64,000 bases of DNA from Streptomyces hokutonensis. Lineage in GTDB: Bacteria; Actinomycetota; Actinomycetes; Streptomycetales; Streptomycetaceae. Under the pieces are notes generated by a model that was not told where the DNA came from, ran no database searches, and was given only the letters and a program-made list of their open reading frames with translations. Shown here one piece after another: positions 43,854 through 52,390 of the stretch. The translations under genes and the position numbers were made by a program. Location: NCBI RefSeq assembly GCF_000376565.1, contig NZ_BARG01000024.1, positions 310,001 through 374,000 of the forward strand. Reading direction: 5' to 3'. The first letter of the stretch is position 1. Each line of letters begins with the position of its first letter.

Positions 43854-43869
43854 GGCGACCTCGCGCCTC
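43852..43869. terminator. Short hairpin between convergent genes
   Basis: GAGGCG (43852-43857) and CGCCTC (43864-43869) form a 6-bp stem directly after the reductase stop and before the end of the convergent DeoR gene. There is no T-run. It is a weak candidate for a bidirectional terminator. Confidence 0.4.
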
Positions 43870-43881
43870 GGGGCAGTCCCG

Positions 43882-44643
43882 TCACACGACCTTGACGACG
43901 ACGCCGGCGCCTTCGAGCGCGGTCACCTCGTCGGCGGGCGCGGTGGTCTCGGTGACGAGGGTGTGCAGCAGTGTGGCGGGGCCGACGTGGGCGAAGGCGG
44001 TGTGGCCGAGCTTGCCGCCGTCGGCGGCGACCACGATGCGGCGCGAGGAGGCGATGCCCGTCTTCTTCACCGCCGCGTCGTCGAGGTCGTAGGCGGTCAG
44101 ACCCTCGGCCGCGCTCAGCCCGCAGCAGCCCATGACGGCGGTGTCGAAGCGCAGTGCCGACAGGGACGCGAGGGTGAGGGGCCCGGTGAGTGCTCCCTCG
44201 GCGGCCCGGGGCTGCCCGCCGGGCACCATCAGGGTGGCCGGGCCCGGACTCTCGCCGAGCACGTGAACGGCCTGCAGGGACAGGGGCATCACGGTGACCG
44301 GCCGCCGACGCAGCAAGTGAGCGACCTCCAGGCAGGTGGTACCGCTGTCGAGGAGGACCGTCTCGCCGTCGGCGATCAGCGAGGACACCTCGGCCGCGAT
44401 CCGCCGCTTGGCCTCGACGGACTCGTGCGCCCGCAGCGCGAACGGCGGCTCCTCGCCCCGGAGCAGCAGGGTGCGCGCCCCGCCCCGGACGCGTTCGAGG
44501 ACGCCCTGCGCGGCCAGCGCGTCGAGGTCGCGCCGAATGGTCATCTCGGAGGCGCCGGTCAGTTCGACGAGTTCCTGGACGGTGATCCGGCCCGTCTCCC
44601 GGACGGCCTGCGCGATGGTCCCGTGCCGGTCTGCGTTGCTCAT
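43882..44643 (-). CDS. DeoR-family transcriptional regulator
   Basis: This 253-residue protein has a DeoR HTH (TIAQAVRETGRITVQELVEL, then SEMTIRRDLDALAAQGVLERVRGGA) and a DeoR sensor domain with LLDSGTTCLEVA and VVAADGGKLG. Such proteins usually sense phosphorylated sugars. I chose the ATG at 44643; a GTG at 44658 is possible, and no strong ribosome binding site is seen for either. It is divergent from an MFS transporter, with likely operator repeats in between, and so probably regulates that transporter and the HAD phosphatase. Confidence 0.9.
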   Translation of the reverse strand: MSNADRHGTIAQAVRETGRITVQELVELTGASEMTIRRDLDALAAQGVLERVRGGARTLLLRGEEPPFALRAHESVEAKRRIAAEVSSLIADGETVLLDSGTTCLEVAHLLRRRPVTVMPLSLQAVHVLGESPGPATLMVPGGQPRAAEGALTGPLTLASLSALRFDTAVMGCCGLSAAEGLTAYDLDDAAVKKTGIASSRRIVVAADGGKLGHTAFAHVGPATLLHTLVTETTAPADEVTALEGAGVVVKVV

Positions 44644-44665
44644 ACCGCGATTGAACACCAGCCAA

Positions 44666-44720
44666 AACGAACATTCAATGTGTGCGAAATGCCAATATTC
44701 AATCGGACAGAGTGTTCGTT
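44666..44720. promoter_or_regulatory. Candidate DeoR operators in the DeoR/MFS divergent gap
   Basis: AACGAACA (44666-44673) and TGTTCGTT (44713-44720) form an 8-bp inverted repeat 39 bases apart. ATTCAAT occurs twice between them (near 44673 and 44697). These symmetric, AT-rich elements stand out in the GC-rich background and would cover both promoters of the 89-base gap. Confidence 0.55.
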
Positions 44721-44732
44721 ACGGTGGATCTC

Positions 44733-45914
44733 ATGAATGATTCGCTTCGAGGTGCCCGCATCGCGACCTTTGTCCACTTCAGTCTGTGCGGGACGCTGAT
44801 GGGCACCTGGGTGGTGAACATCCCCGCCGTCGAGGAGCGCGTGGGCATCACGCACGCGACGCTCGGGGGACTGCTGGTACTGCTCGGGCTCGGAGCGTTC
44901 ATCGGCATGCAGGTGGCCGGGCCGCTGACCGACCGGCTCGGGGCGCGCGTCGTCGTCCCCGCCACCGCCGTGCTGTGCAGCGCGGCCCTGGTACTGCCCG
45001 GCCTGGCCCGGGACCCGTGGACGCTGGCCGGTGCTCTGTTGGTCTTCGGGTTCTGCAACGGCTGCCTGGACGTGAGCATGAACGCGCACGCCGTGCACGT
45101 GGAGAAGGCGTACGGCAGGCCCGTCATGTCGGCCTTCCACGCCACGTTCTCGGTCGGCGGCGTCCTCGCCGCAGTCGTCGGAGCGGCCACGGCGAGCGCG
45201 GGCCTGAGCCCGGCAACGGGCATGGCCGCCGTGGGAGTTCTGGGTATTGCGACCGCCCTGATATCCGCACGCGCCCTGCTGCCGACCGCGCCGATCGCCG
45301 CCAAGGCGGAGGTCCGGGTTCCCGAGCGGCGTGGCACCGCCAGACGCATCTGGATCCTCGCCGCCCTGGCCCTGATGGTCATGCTGTGCGAGGGAGCCGC
45401 CAACGACTGGAGCGCGCTGCACCTGAAGGACGTCCTCGGCGCCCCCGCCAGCACCGCCGCCTTCGCCTACGGCACCTTCGCGGCGACCATGACCATCGGC
45501 CGACTCCTCGCCGACCACCTCGCCGCCCGGTTCGGATCCATGGCGATCCTGCGCCACGGCGCGACGACGGCCGCCGTCGGCATCGCGATCGTGACCGTCT
45601 CCCCATGGATCTGGGCCGCGTTCGTGGGGTGGGCGCTGTTCGGCCTGGGGCTGTCCGGCTGCGTCCCGCAGCTGTTCAGCGCGGCCGGGCACGCAGACCC
45701 CTCCGCCGCCGGGGCCAATGTCTCCCGCGTCGCCGGGCTCGGCTACGTCGGCATGCTGGCCGGCCCCGCTGTCATCGGCTGGCTGACCCACCTCGTCGCC
45801 CTGAACCACGCCTTCGTCCTGCTGATCCTGCTCTGTGCGATCACCGCCGTGGCCGCCGGAATCCTGCGCACCGGATCCGACCGCACGCCCGAGATGGCAC
45901 CCAGCGGCCACTGA
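44733..45914 (+). CDS. MFS transporter (YbjJ-like)
   Basis: The 393-residue membrane protein has about twelve hydrophobic segments and MFS features such as GPLTDRLGARVVVP (loop 2-3) and SMNAHAVHVEKAYGRPVMSAFHATFSVGG, reminiscent of YbjJ/FucP-like proteins. The ATG at 44733 has GGTGG upstream. Control by the divergent DeoR protein suggests a sugar or sugar acid substrate, but this is inference. Confidence 0.88.
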   Translation: MNDSLRGARIATFVHFSLCGTLMGTWVVNIPAVEERVGITHATLGGLLVLLGLGAFIGMQVAGPLTDRLGARVVVPATAVLCSAALVLPGLARDPWTLAGALLVFGFCNGCLDVSMNAHAVHVEKAYGRPVMSAFHATFSVGGVLAAVVGAATASAGLSPATGMAAVGVLGIATALISARALLPTAPIAAKAEVRVPERRGTARRIWILAALALMVMLCEGAANDWSALHLKDVLGAPASTAAFAYGTFAATMTIGRLLADHLAARFGSMAILRHGATTAAVGIAIVTVSPWIWAAFVGWALFGLGLSGCVPQLFSAAGHADPSAAGANVSRVAGLGYVGMLAGPAVIGWLTHLVALNHAFVLLILLCAITAVAAGILRTGSDRTPEMAPSGH

Positions 45915-45917
45915 CCG

Positions 45918-45951
45918 CCTGTGCGGCACGGCTCACTCCGTGCCGCACAGG
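45918..45951 (+). terminator. Strong hairpin after the MFS gene
   Basis: CCTGTGCGGCACGG (45918-45931) and CCGTGCCGCACAGG (45938-45951) form a perfect 14-bp stem with a six-base loop three bases after the MFS stop. It has no T-run, as is common in Streptomyces. It ends 12 bases before the ribosome binding site of the HAD gene, so it might attenuate rather than end the transcript. Confidence 0.7.
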
Positions 45952-45978
45952 CCCCCGGAACCCGGAGGAACCCTCGCC

Positions 45979-46680
45979 ATGCCCACCGACCGAAGCATCG
46001 TGCTCTTCGACCTCTTCGGAGTCATCGCCCGCCATCAACGCCCGGGCGCCCTGGGAAGGATGGCCGCCCGCTGTGCCACACCCACCGACGCCTTCACCGA
46101 GGCCTACTGGGCCTGCCGCCCGCCCTACGACGCCGGTCACCAGTCCGCGCCCGAGTACTGGACCGCCGTACTCCGATGGCTGTGCAGGCCCGTCGACGCC
46201 GACACCGTCGAGGAACTGCGCCGCACCGACATCGACAGCTGGTCACGCGTCGACCCCTCGATGGTCGCCTACGCCCAGTCCCTCCGTGCCGTCGCCGAGG
46301 TCGCCCTGCTGTCCAACATCCCCTCGGACCACGCGGACGCCTTCCTCGCCGCACAGCCCTGGCTGCACCGGCTGGACCATGTCGCCTTCTCCGGGAAGAT
46401 CGGCGCGGCGAAACCGGACCCGGCGGCCTTCGAGCACTGTGTCGTCGCCCTGCGCGCCGCCCCGGCCGACTTCCTCTTCGTCGACGACCGGGAGGAGAAC
46501 GTACGCGCCGCGCGGGCCGCGGGCATGGACGGACACGTCTTCACCGACCGCGCCGAGCTGGCGGCCGCCATCGACGCCTGGCTGCCGGAGCGAGCGGTTC
46601 TCACCCCAGGACGACCACGGCCCGCCCCCGGCAGCACACCACGTCACCGGAACCGCAGCGCTCGACCAGATCGAGAGTGA
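45979..46680 (+). CDS. HAD-like hydrolase (YihX-type phosphatase)
   Basis: The 233-residue HAD-fold protein has motif I VLFDLFGVIAR, with the nucleophile Asp but Phe at the second acidic position, motif II VALLSNIPSDH, a lysine in SGKIGAAKPDP and motif IV FLFVDDREENV. It may dephosphorylate a sugar phosphate, in line with the upstream MFS/DeoR pair. GGAGGAA precedes the ATG. The last 80 bases overlap the convergent MaoC gene, giving an Arg/Pro-rich tail of doubtful function. Confidence 0.85.
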   Translation: MPTDRSIVLFDLFGVIARHQRPGALGRMAARCATPTDAFTEAYWACRPPYDAGHQSAPEYWTAVLRWLCRPVDADTVEELRRTDIDSWSRVDPSMVAYAQSLRAVAEVALLSNIPSDHADAFLAAQPWLHRLDHVAFSGKIGAAKPDPAAFEHCVVALRAAPADFLFVDDREENVRAARAAGMDGHVFTDRAELAAAIDAWLPERAVLTPGRPRPAPGSTPRHRNRSARPDRE

Positions 46681-47008
46681 TCTCACCGTCGGCTCCGCCC
46701 ACGGCACGCACGGTTCCGGTCACCACCAGCCGCTCTCCCACGCCGGCCGGCGCCCGGTTCTGCCACTCCACCTCCCGGACCTGCCCGCCCTCGCCCGCGA
46801 ACTGCGCGGCGGCGCGATAGAACAGACAGCCGTGCAGCTGAGCCATGACGACCGGCCCGGCCAGCCCCTCCGAGCGGGCGAACTCGGTGTCGTAGTGGAT
46901 GCGATGGGCGTTGCGGGTGACCGCGCCGAACCGCAGCAGGGTGATCGCGTCGGGAGCCATTCCGACCGGCAACACGGCCTGCCCGACGATGATGTGACGG
47001 TCCGTCAT
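46601..47008 (-). CDS. MaoC-like hydratase subunit (second copy)
   Basis: This 135-residue hot-dog protein has the motif FGAVTRNAHRIHYDTEFARSEG, almost the same as that of the subunit at 25769-26161. It should be the catalytic half of a two-gene enoyl- or mesaconyl-CoA hydratase with the partner encoded upstream (ATGA overlap). The 3' end overlaps the HAD gene on the other strand. It probably serves the CoA-dependent pathway of the divergent operon that starts at 47618. Confidence 0.82.
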   Translation of the reverse strand: MTDRHIIVGQAVLPVGMAPDAITLLRFGAVTRNAHRIHYDTEFARSEGLAGPVVMAQLHGCLFYRAAAQFAGEGGQVREVEWQNRAPAGVGERLVVTGTVRAVGGADGEITLDLVERCGSGDVVCCRGRAVVVLG

Positions 47009-47490
47009 CGGACGATGAACCTCTCCGTGACCTCGACCAGCGTCCCCCGCACCGAGCCGTACACCTTCTCGACCGTGAGCAGCACGAACCCCTCACCACT
47101 GCCCTTGCGCTCCACGGCGGTCAGCGCGCGCCGCAGTTCGATCCGGTCGCCGGCCCGTGCCGCCGCGATCCAGCGCACCGCCTGGCCGCCCGCCATCAGC
47201 CGGACCCCGAGCCCGTCGGTGCCGGGCACCTCGTCGCGGTACATGCCGTCCGGCCGGAGCTCCGACGCCTCGGCACCGGGTGCCCCGCGCAGCAGGCTCA
47301 CCACGTACATCGGATGTACGGCGAAGTCGGCGTGGCCGGGATCGACGAGACGTGGCGCTCTCTCCCCGGCCGCCCGCGCGAACTCCGCCGCGTCCTCGGC
47401 CCGTACGACCCCCAGCGACCGCCGCTCCCACGCCCCCAGGGACGCCCGGGCCCGCTCCTCGACCAGCTCCAGCTCGGCGTTCCGGAACAT
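47005..47490 (-). CDS. FAS1-like dehydratase domain protein (second copy)
   Basis: The 161-residue hot-dog partner has VRAEDAAEFARAAGE, HPMYVVSLLRGAP, LRPDGMYRDEVPG and LMAGGQAVRWIAAARAGDRI, matching the substrate-binding half seen at 26158-26679. The gene starts at ATG 47490 and is divergent from the alpha/beta-hydrolase gene; the 127-base gap carries both promoters. Confidence 0.8.
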   Translation of the reverse strand: MFRNAELELVEERARASLGAWERRSLGVVRAEDAAEFARAAGERAPRLVDPGHADFAVHPMYVVSLLRGAPGAEASELRPDGMYRDEVPGTDGLGVRLMAGGQAVRWIAAARAGDRIELRRALTAVERKGSGEGFVLLTVEKVYGSVRGTLVEVTERFIVR

Positions 47491-47617
47491 GGGCTGCCTC
47501 CTGTTCTCGTCCGATGCCCGGACGCTAAGGAGGACCGTCCCCCGGCCGCCACGGATCCGGCCCGCTCAGCGGACCGTTCCGCTTGGGCGGAGATCGCCGC
47601 CGTCCCACCATCGGGAC

Positions 47618-48496
47618 ATGGACCTCATGGACATCCAGCCGCCGCCGGAGGGCGCCTACGCGGAAGCGGACGGCGTCAAATACCACTACGTCGAACTGGG
47701 GGAGGGCGGCCCCGCGGTCAGTCCGACCGTCTTCCTGCACGGCGGCGGCCCCGGCTGCACCGGCTGGTCGGACTTCGGACAGGTGGCCCCCCTGTTCGCG
47801 CAGGAACGCCGCTGTCTGCTCGTCGACATCCTCCAGTACGGCAAGTCCGCCAAGCCCGTCATCGAGGGCCCCATGTGGGACTACCACGCGGCCAAGACCG
47901 TGGCCCTCCTCGACGAACTCGCCATCGACCGCGCCGACTTCGTCTGCAACTCCTGGGGCGGCACCATCGCCCTCAACCTGGCCGCCAAGTACCCCGACCG
48001 CGTACGGTCGTTGGTCATCACCGGCAGCATGCCCGTCTTCTACGGCCCTCTCGCCCCGCTCCCGGAGGGCGGCCGACGCGGCCGCAACGCCCGGGACGTG
48101 TACTACGGCGGCACCGGCCCCTCCTGGCAGAAGATGCGCGAACTCATCGCCCGCCTGGAGTGGTTCGACCCGGACGCCATCCCCGACGGCACCGTGACTC
48201 TGCGCTACGAACAGAGCCTCGACCCCGAGGAGACCGCCCTCGCCGGCGCCTCCGACAACCCGCGCGGCGACTGGCAGGATCTCACCGCCGAACTCGGCCT
48301 GATCGCCGCGCCGACACTCTTCGTGTGGGGCATGCAGGACGCGTTCCTGACCCCCGACTACCCGCTGATGCTGGCCCGCATGATCCCCAAGGGCAACCTG
48401 CACGTGATGAGCGAGGCCTCCCACCACCCGCAGGAGGAACGGCCCCACGACTACCACAGCGTCGTCACCGGCTTCCTGAACCAGCAGCACCACTGA
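47618..48496 (+). CDS. Alpha/beta-hydrolase with CNSWGG elbow
   Basis: The 292-residue protein resembles meta-cleavage product hydrolases (FLHGGGPGCTGWSDF, LVDILQYGKSAKP). The nucleophile elbow reads CNSWGG, so the Ser is kept but the first Gly of GxSxG is Cys. The acid and histidine are in FVWGMQDAFLTP and SEASHHPQEERP. A second ATG three codons later is possible. It is the first gene of an operon with a CoA transferase and an acyl-CoA ligase. Confidence 0.87.
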   Translation: MDLMDIQPPPEGAYAEADGVKYHYVELGEGGPAVSPTVFLHGGGPGCTGWSDFGQVAPLFAQERRCLLVDILQYGKSAKPVIEGPMWDYHAAKTVALLDELAIDRADFVCNSWGGTIALNLAAKYPDRVRSLVITGSMPVFYGPLAPLPEGGRRGRNARDVYYGGTGPSWQKMRELIARLEWFDPDAIPDGTVTLRYEQSLDPEETALAGASDNPRGDWQDLTAELGLIAAPTLFVWGMQDAFLTPDYPLMLARMIPKGNLHVMSEASHHPQEERPHDYHSVVTGFLNQQHH

Positions 48497-48513
48497 CTCT
48501 CCGGGGAGGAGAC

Positions 48514-50826
48514 GTGAGCCAGGCCGCTCCGCGCGTCGTCGAACTGTCCAGTCCCTTCACCCGGTTCGCCGGCCGACTGCTGGTCGGGCTCGGCTACGAG
48601 GTCGTGCTCGTCGAGCCGCCGGAGGGTGACGGGACGCGACGCGAACTCGACGGCGACGCCTTCACGCACTGGCACGCGGGCAAACGCTCGGTCGTAGCCG
48701 CCTCGCCGGAAGAACTGCGCGCCCTGCTGACCACCGCCGACGTGCTGCTCGACGGGACTCCGGGCGGCGCGGAGGCGCTGGCCGCCGGACTCGACGACCT
48801 CGTGCACGTCCGCGTCACCCCTTTCGGGCTGATCGGCCCGCGCAGCGACTGGCAGGGCACCGACCTCGTGGTGGCCGCGCTGGGCGGGATGCTCGCCCAG
48901 GTCGGCGACCCCGACGGCCCGCCGCTGCGGCTCCCGGAGCAGCAGGCCGAGCAACTGGCGGGCGTCAACGCGGCGATCGCCGCCCTGCTCGGCCTGCGCG
49001 CCCGCCGCACCGGCCCGGGACAGCTCGTCGACGTCTCCGCACAGGCCTGCGTGGCCGCCGCCCTGGAGGCCGGAACCCTCGCCTATCTGCACGAGGACCG
49101 GGTGCCGCCACGCCCCGGCCGCGTCCACCCCCTCGTCCCGCACGGCCTGTTCCGGGCCGCCGACGGCTACCTGGGCGGCGGGCTCGGCGGCAGCCCCCGC
49201 ATGTGGGACGCACTGCTCGCCTGGCTGCGCGAGGAGGACGCGGCGGCCGACCTCACCGAACCGCGCTGGCAGGACCCGGTCGAACGCAAGAAACACCAGG
49301 AGCACGTCTTCAAGGTCGTCCAGGACTTCGTGGGCACCTGGCCGAAGGCCGAGTTCGCCGAGCGAGCCCAGGCCAGGAAACTCCCCTGGGCCGCCGTCGA
49401 CCTGCCCCACGAACTCCCCGACAACCCCCAGCTCGCGGCCCGCGAGTTCTTCACCCGGGTACGGACACCGCAGGGCGAACGCACCGACCTGGGCTTCCCG
49501 TTCGCGTTCCCCGAGGGCCACCGGGTACGGGAGCTGGACGTCCGGGAGGTGGGCGCGGACCAGGACCTGATCCAGGCCGGACCACGTGCCGAACGCCCTG
49601 CGCGGCAAGCCTCCGCACACCCCGCCCTGCACGGCATCCGCGTCCTCGACCTGACCTGGGTCCTGGCCGGCCCCTACTGCACGAAGATCCTCGCCGACCA
49701 CGGCGCCGACGTCATCAAGGTCGAGTCCGCGGGCCGCCCCGACCCCACCCGCTTCGCGCCCTTCATGCACCTCTCGCGCGGCCCCCACACGGACCCGAAC
49801 ACCAACGGCTACTTCAACGAGGTCAACCGCAACAAACGCAGCATCGCCCTCGACACCCGCACCGCCGACGGCATCACGGTGCTGCGCGAACTCATCGCCC
49901 ACAGCGACGTCCTCGTGGAGAACTTCAGCTCCACGGTCATGCGCAAACTCGGCCTGGACTACGAGGAGTTGCGCCGGATCAACCCCGGACTCGTCTACGT
50001 CAGCATGTCGGGCATGGGCCACACCGGACCGCGCAACGGCTGGGTGTCGTACGCCGACACGGTCTCCGCGAGCGGGGGCCTGACCGCCCTCACCGGCTGG
50101 GGGCCGGACGACGTGGTCGGGGTGATCTACGGCCACGGCGACATCGTCGCCGGACTGCAGGCAGCCCTCGGCACGGTCGCCGCCCTGGAGCACCGCTCCG
50201 GCACCGGACGCGGACAGCACATCGACCTGTCCCAACTGGAGGCGATCGCCGCCCACATGGGCACCAGCCTCCTCGGCGGCCCGAAGGTGACACCGGCCGG
50301 CAACACCCACCCGAGCTGGAGCCCGCAGGGCGTCTACCGCTGTCTCGGCGCCGACCGCTGGCTGGCCGTCAGCGTGCGCGACGACACGGAGTGGGCCGCG
50401 CTCTGCGAGGTCATCGGCCGCCCCGAACTCGCCGCCGACGAACGGACGTTGACGGCCGACGCGCGCAGACATGCCACCGACCTGGTCGACGCAGCCCTGG
50501 GGGAGTGGACCCGCACGCTCCCCGCCGACGTCGCCGCCGAGGCGTTCCAGGCCCACGGCATCCCGGCCGGAGCGGTCCAGGACGGGCGTGAACTCGTCGA
50601 GCACGACCCGCAGTTGAGGGCCCGCGGCTTCTATGTGCGCAAGGAGCACCCGGTCGCGGGCGCCTTCCTCCACGAGGGCGTCCCGATCCGCCTGACCCGC
50701 ACACCCGGCGCGGTCCGCGAGCCCGCGCCCGTGCTGGGCGCCGACACCGACGCCGTACTGGAAGAGGTGGCCGGGTTCTCGGCGGAGCGCGTCCAACAGC
50801 TCCGGGAGGCCGGAGTCCTGCGGTGA
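48514..50826 (+). CDS. Two-domain CaiB/BaiF (family III) CoA transferase
   Basis: The 770-residue protein contains two CaiB-like halves. The first (to about residue 365) includes LSSPFTRFAGRLLVGLGYEV and GLRARRTGPGQLVDVS. The second starts near residue 375 with GIRVLDLTWVLAGPYCTKIL and has the catalytic aspartate in YGHGDIVAGLQAAL. In the first half the matching place reads LPEQQAEQLAG, without the Asp. Family III enzymes are interlocked dimers, so the fused chain may form a pseudo-dimer with one active site. GGGGAGGAG precedes the GTG. It moves CoA between carboxylic acids, next to an acyl-CoA ligase. Confidence 0.9.
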   Translation: MSQAAPRVVELSSPFTRFAGRLLVGLGYEVVLVEPPEGDGTRRELDGDAFTHWHAGKRSVVAASPEELRALLTTADVLLDGTPGGAEALAAGLDDLVHVRVTPFGLIGPRSDWQGTDLVVAALGGMLAQVGDPDGPPLRLPEQQAEQLAGVNAAIAALLGLRARRTGPGQLVDVSAQACVAAALEAGTLAYLHEDRVPPRPGRVHPLVPHGLFRAADGYLGGGLGGSPRMWDALLAWLREEDAAADLTEPRWQDPVERKKHQEHVFKVVQDFVGTWPKAEFAERAQARKLPWAAVDLPHELPDNPQLAAREFFTRVRTPQGERTDLGFPFAFPEGHRVRELDVREVGADQDLIQAGPRAERPARQASAHPALHGIRVLDLTWVLAGPYCTKILADHGADVIKVESAGRPDPTRFAPFMHLSRGPHTDPNTNGYFNEVNRNKRSIALDTRTADGITVLRELIAHSDVLVENFSSTVMRKLGLDYEELRRINPGLVYVSMSGMGHTGPRNGWVSYADTVSASGGLTALTGWGPDDVVGVIYGHGDIVAGLQAALGTVAALEHRSGTGRGQHIDLSQLEAIAAHMGTSLLGGPKVTPAGNTHPSWSPQGVYRCLGADRWLAVSVRDDTEWAALCEVIGRPELAADERTLTADARRHATDLVDAALGEWTRTLPADVAAEAFQAHGIPAGAVQDGRELVEHDPQLRARGFYVRKEHPVAGAFLHEGVPIRLTRTPGAVREPAPVLGADTDAVLEEVAGFSAERVQQLREAGVLR

Positions 50827-52340
50827 TCGACACCATTCCCGGCCTCGTCGACGCGGCGGCCGGGGAGTTCGGCGAACGGACCTTCCTGCGGATGGGGGAG
50901 GTGACCCGGACGTACGCGGAGACCCGGACGGCCGCGGCCACGATGGCGGGCGCGCTCGCGGCGCGCGGCTGTCGGCCGGGAGACCGGGTCGCCGTCATGG
51001 CCGGCAACCGGATCGAGCTCGTCGACCTCCTCCTCGGCTGCGCCTGGCTGGGCGCGGTGCTGATCCCGCTCAACACCGGGTTGCGGGGTGGTGGACTCCG
51101 ACAGGTGCTGCGTGCGGCGGAACCGCGATTCCTTGTGGTGGAGGAGGAGTTGGCGGAGCGGGTCGTAACGGCCGGATTCCAGGGGGAGTTGTGGGTCCTC
51201 GGCCGTGACGGCATACCTGCCCCGGGCATCGCGCCCGCCGTACCGGCGGCCCAAGTGCGCCCGGACGACACCGTGTTCGTGCTGTTCACCTCCGGCACCA
51301 CGGGGGCGGCGCGCGGGGTGCGCTGCCCGCACGCGCAGGCCGTCCGGTGGGGCCGCAACGTCTCCGACTCGCTCCGCCTCACCGCCGACGACGTGCTGTA
51401 CACCTGCCTGCCGCTGTTCCACACCAATGCCCTGACCACCCTGACGCAGGCGATGGTCGTGGGCGCGAGCTGTGTGATCGACGAGCGGTTCTCCGCCACG
51501 CGGTACTGGGAGCGGGTGGCCGGGACCGGGGCGACCGTCGTCTATCTGCTGGGCGCGATGGTGCCCATGCTGCTCGCGCAGCCGCCGGGCCCCGCCGACC
51601 GCGCGCACCGGGCCTGGCGCGCGCTCTCGCCGGCCACTCCGGGGTCCGCGTGGCAGCCGTTCCGTGAGCGGTTCGGGGTCACGCTCGTCGACGGGTTCGG
51701 ATCCACGGAGACCAACCTCGTGATCGGTTCGACCCCCGAGGAACAGCGGCCCGGCTACGTCGGCATTGTGCGCGAGGGCTTCTCCGCGCGCGTGGTCGAC
51801 GAACTGCTCGACCCCGTCCCGGACGGAGTCCCCGGCGAGCTGCTGGTCCGCAGCGCACACCGATTCGCCTTCTGCACCGGCTACTTGGGCGAGCCGGAAC
51901 CCGGCCCCACCGAGTGGCGGCGTACCGGCGACCGGGTGGTGCGCGAGCCCGACGGGTGGTTCCGGTTCGTCGACCGGATCAAGGACGTCATCCGGCGGCG
52001 CGGCGAGAACATCTCCTCGCACGAGGTGGAGTCCGCCGTCCGCGCGCACCCGGCGGTCGCCGACGCGGCGGCCTTCCCCGTCCCCTCGGAACTGGCCGAG
52101 GACGAGGTCATGGTCGCCGTAGTTCCCGCGCCCGGGCAGGTGCTGGACCTCCGGGACCTCGTACGGCACTGCGCGGAGGAGCTGCCCCCGTTCGCGGTGC
52201 CCCGCTACATCGATACCGTCCGTGAACTCCCGCTCACCGAGACCGGCAAAGTTCGCAAGGCCGCATTGCGGGAACGTGGGGTCACGGCCACCACCTGGGA
52301 CCGTTCCACATCGCCCACCCCGGCACGACATCAAACTTGA
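50823..52340 (+). CDS. AMP-forming acyl-CoA ligase (CaiC-like)
   Basis: The 505-residue ANL enzyme has FVLFTSGTTGAARGVRCPHA (P-loop), VDGFGSTETNLVIGS, WRRTGDRVVREPDGWFRFVDR and the C-terminal lysine in LPLTETGKVRKAALRE. It resembles carnitine/crotonobetainyl-CoA ligase. The GTG overlaps the CoA transferase stop (GTGA). Together the two genes can prime and recycle a CoA ester that the nearby MaoC pair could hydrate. Confidence 0.9.
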   Translation: MIDTIPGLVDAAAGEFGERTFLRMGEVTRTYAETRTAAATMAGALAARGCRPGDRVAVMAGNRIELVDLLLGCAWLGAVLIPLNTGLRGGGLRQVLRAAEPRFLVVEEELAERVVTAGFQGELWVLGRDGIPAPGIAPAVPAAQVRPDDTVFVLFTSGTTGAARGVRCPHAQAVRWGRNVSDSLRLTADDVLYTCLPLFHTNALTTLTQAMVVGASCVIDERFSATRYWERVAGTGATVVYLLGAMVPMLLAQPPGPADRAHRAWRALSPATPGSAWQPFRERFGVTLVDGFGSTETNLVIGSTPEEQRPGYVGIVREGFSARVVDELLDPVPDGVPGELLVRSAHRFAFCTGYLGEPEPGPTEWRRTGDRVVREPDGWFRFVDRIKDVIRRRGENISSHEVESAVRAHPAVADAAAFPVPSELAEDEVMVAVVPAPGQVLDLRDLVRHCAEELPPFAVPRYIDTVRELPLTETGKVRKAALRERGVTATTWDRSTSPTPARHQT

Positions 52341-52353
52341 ACCGTTTGTTTTC

Positions 52354-52383
52354 TTGAATCACTCGTGTTTATGGCTGTAGGTT
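52354..52383 (+). promoter_or_regulatory. furA promoter, probably leaderless
   Basis: TTGAAT (52354-52359) and TAGGTT (52378-52383) are separated by 18 bases, and the -10 box ends seven bases before the furA ATG. This predicts a transcript starting at or next to the A of the ATG. The AT-rich stretch around 52333-52360 would suit a Fur-type autoregulatory site. Confidence 0.6.
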
Positions 52384-52390
52384 GAGCGCC

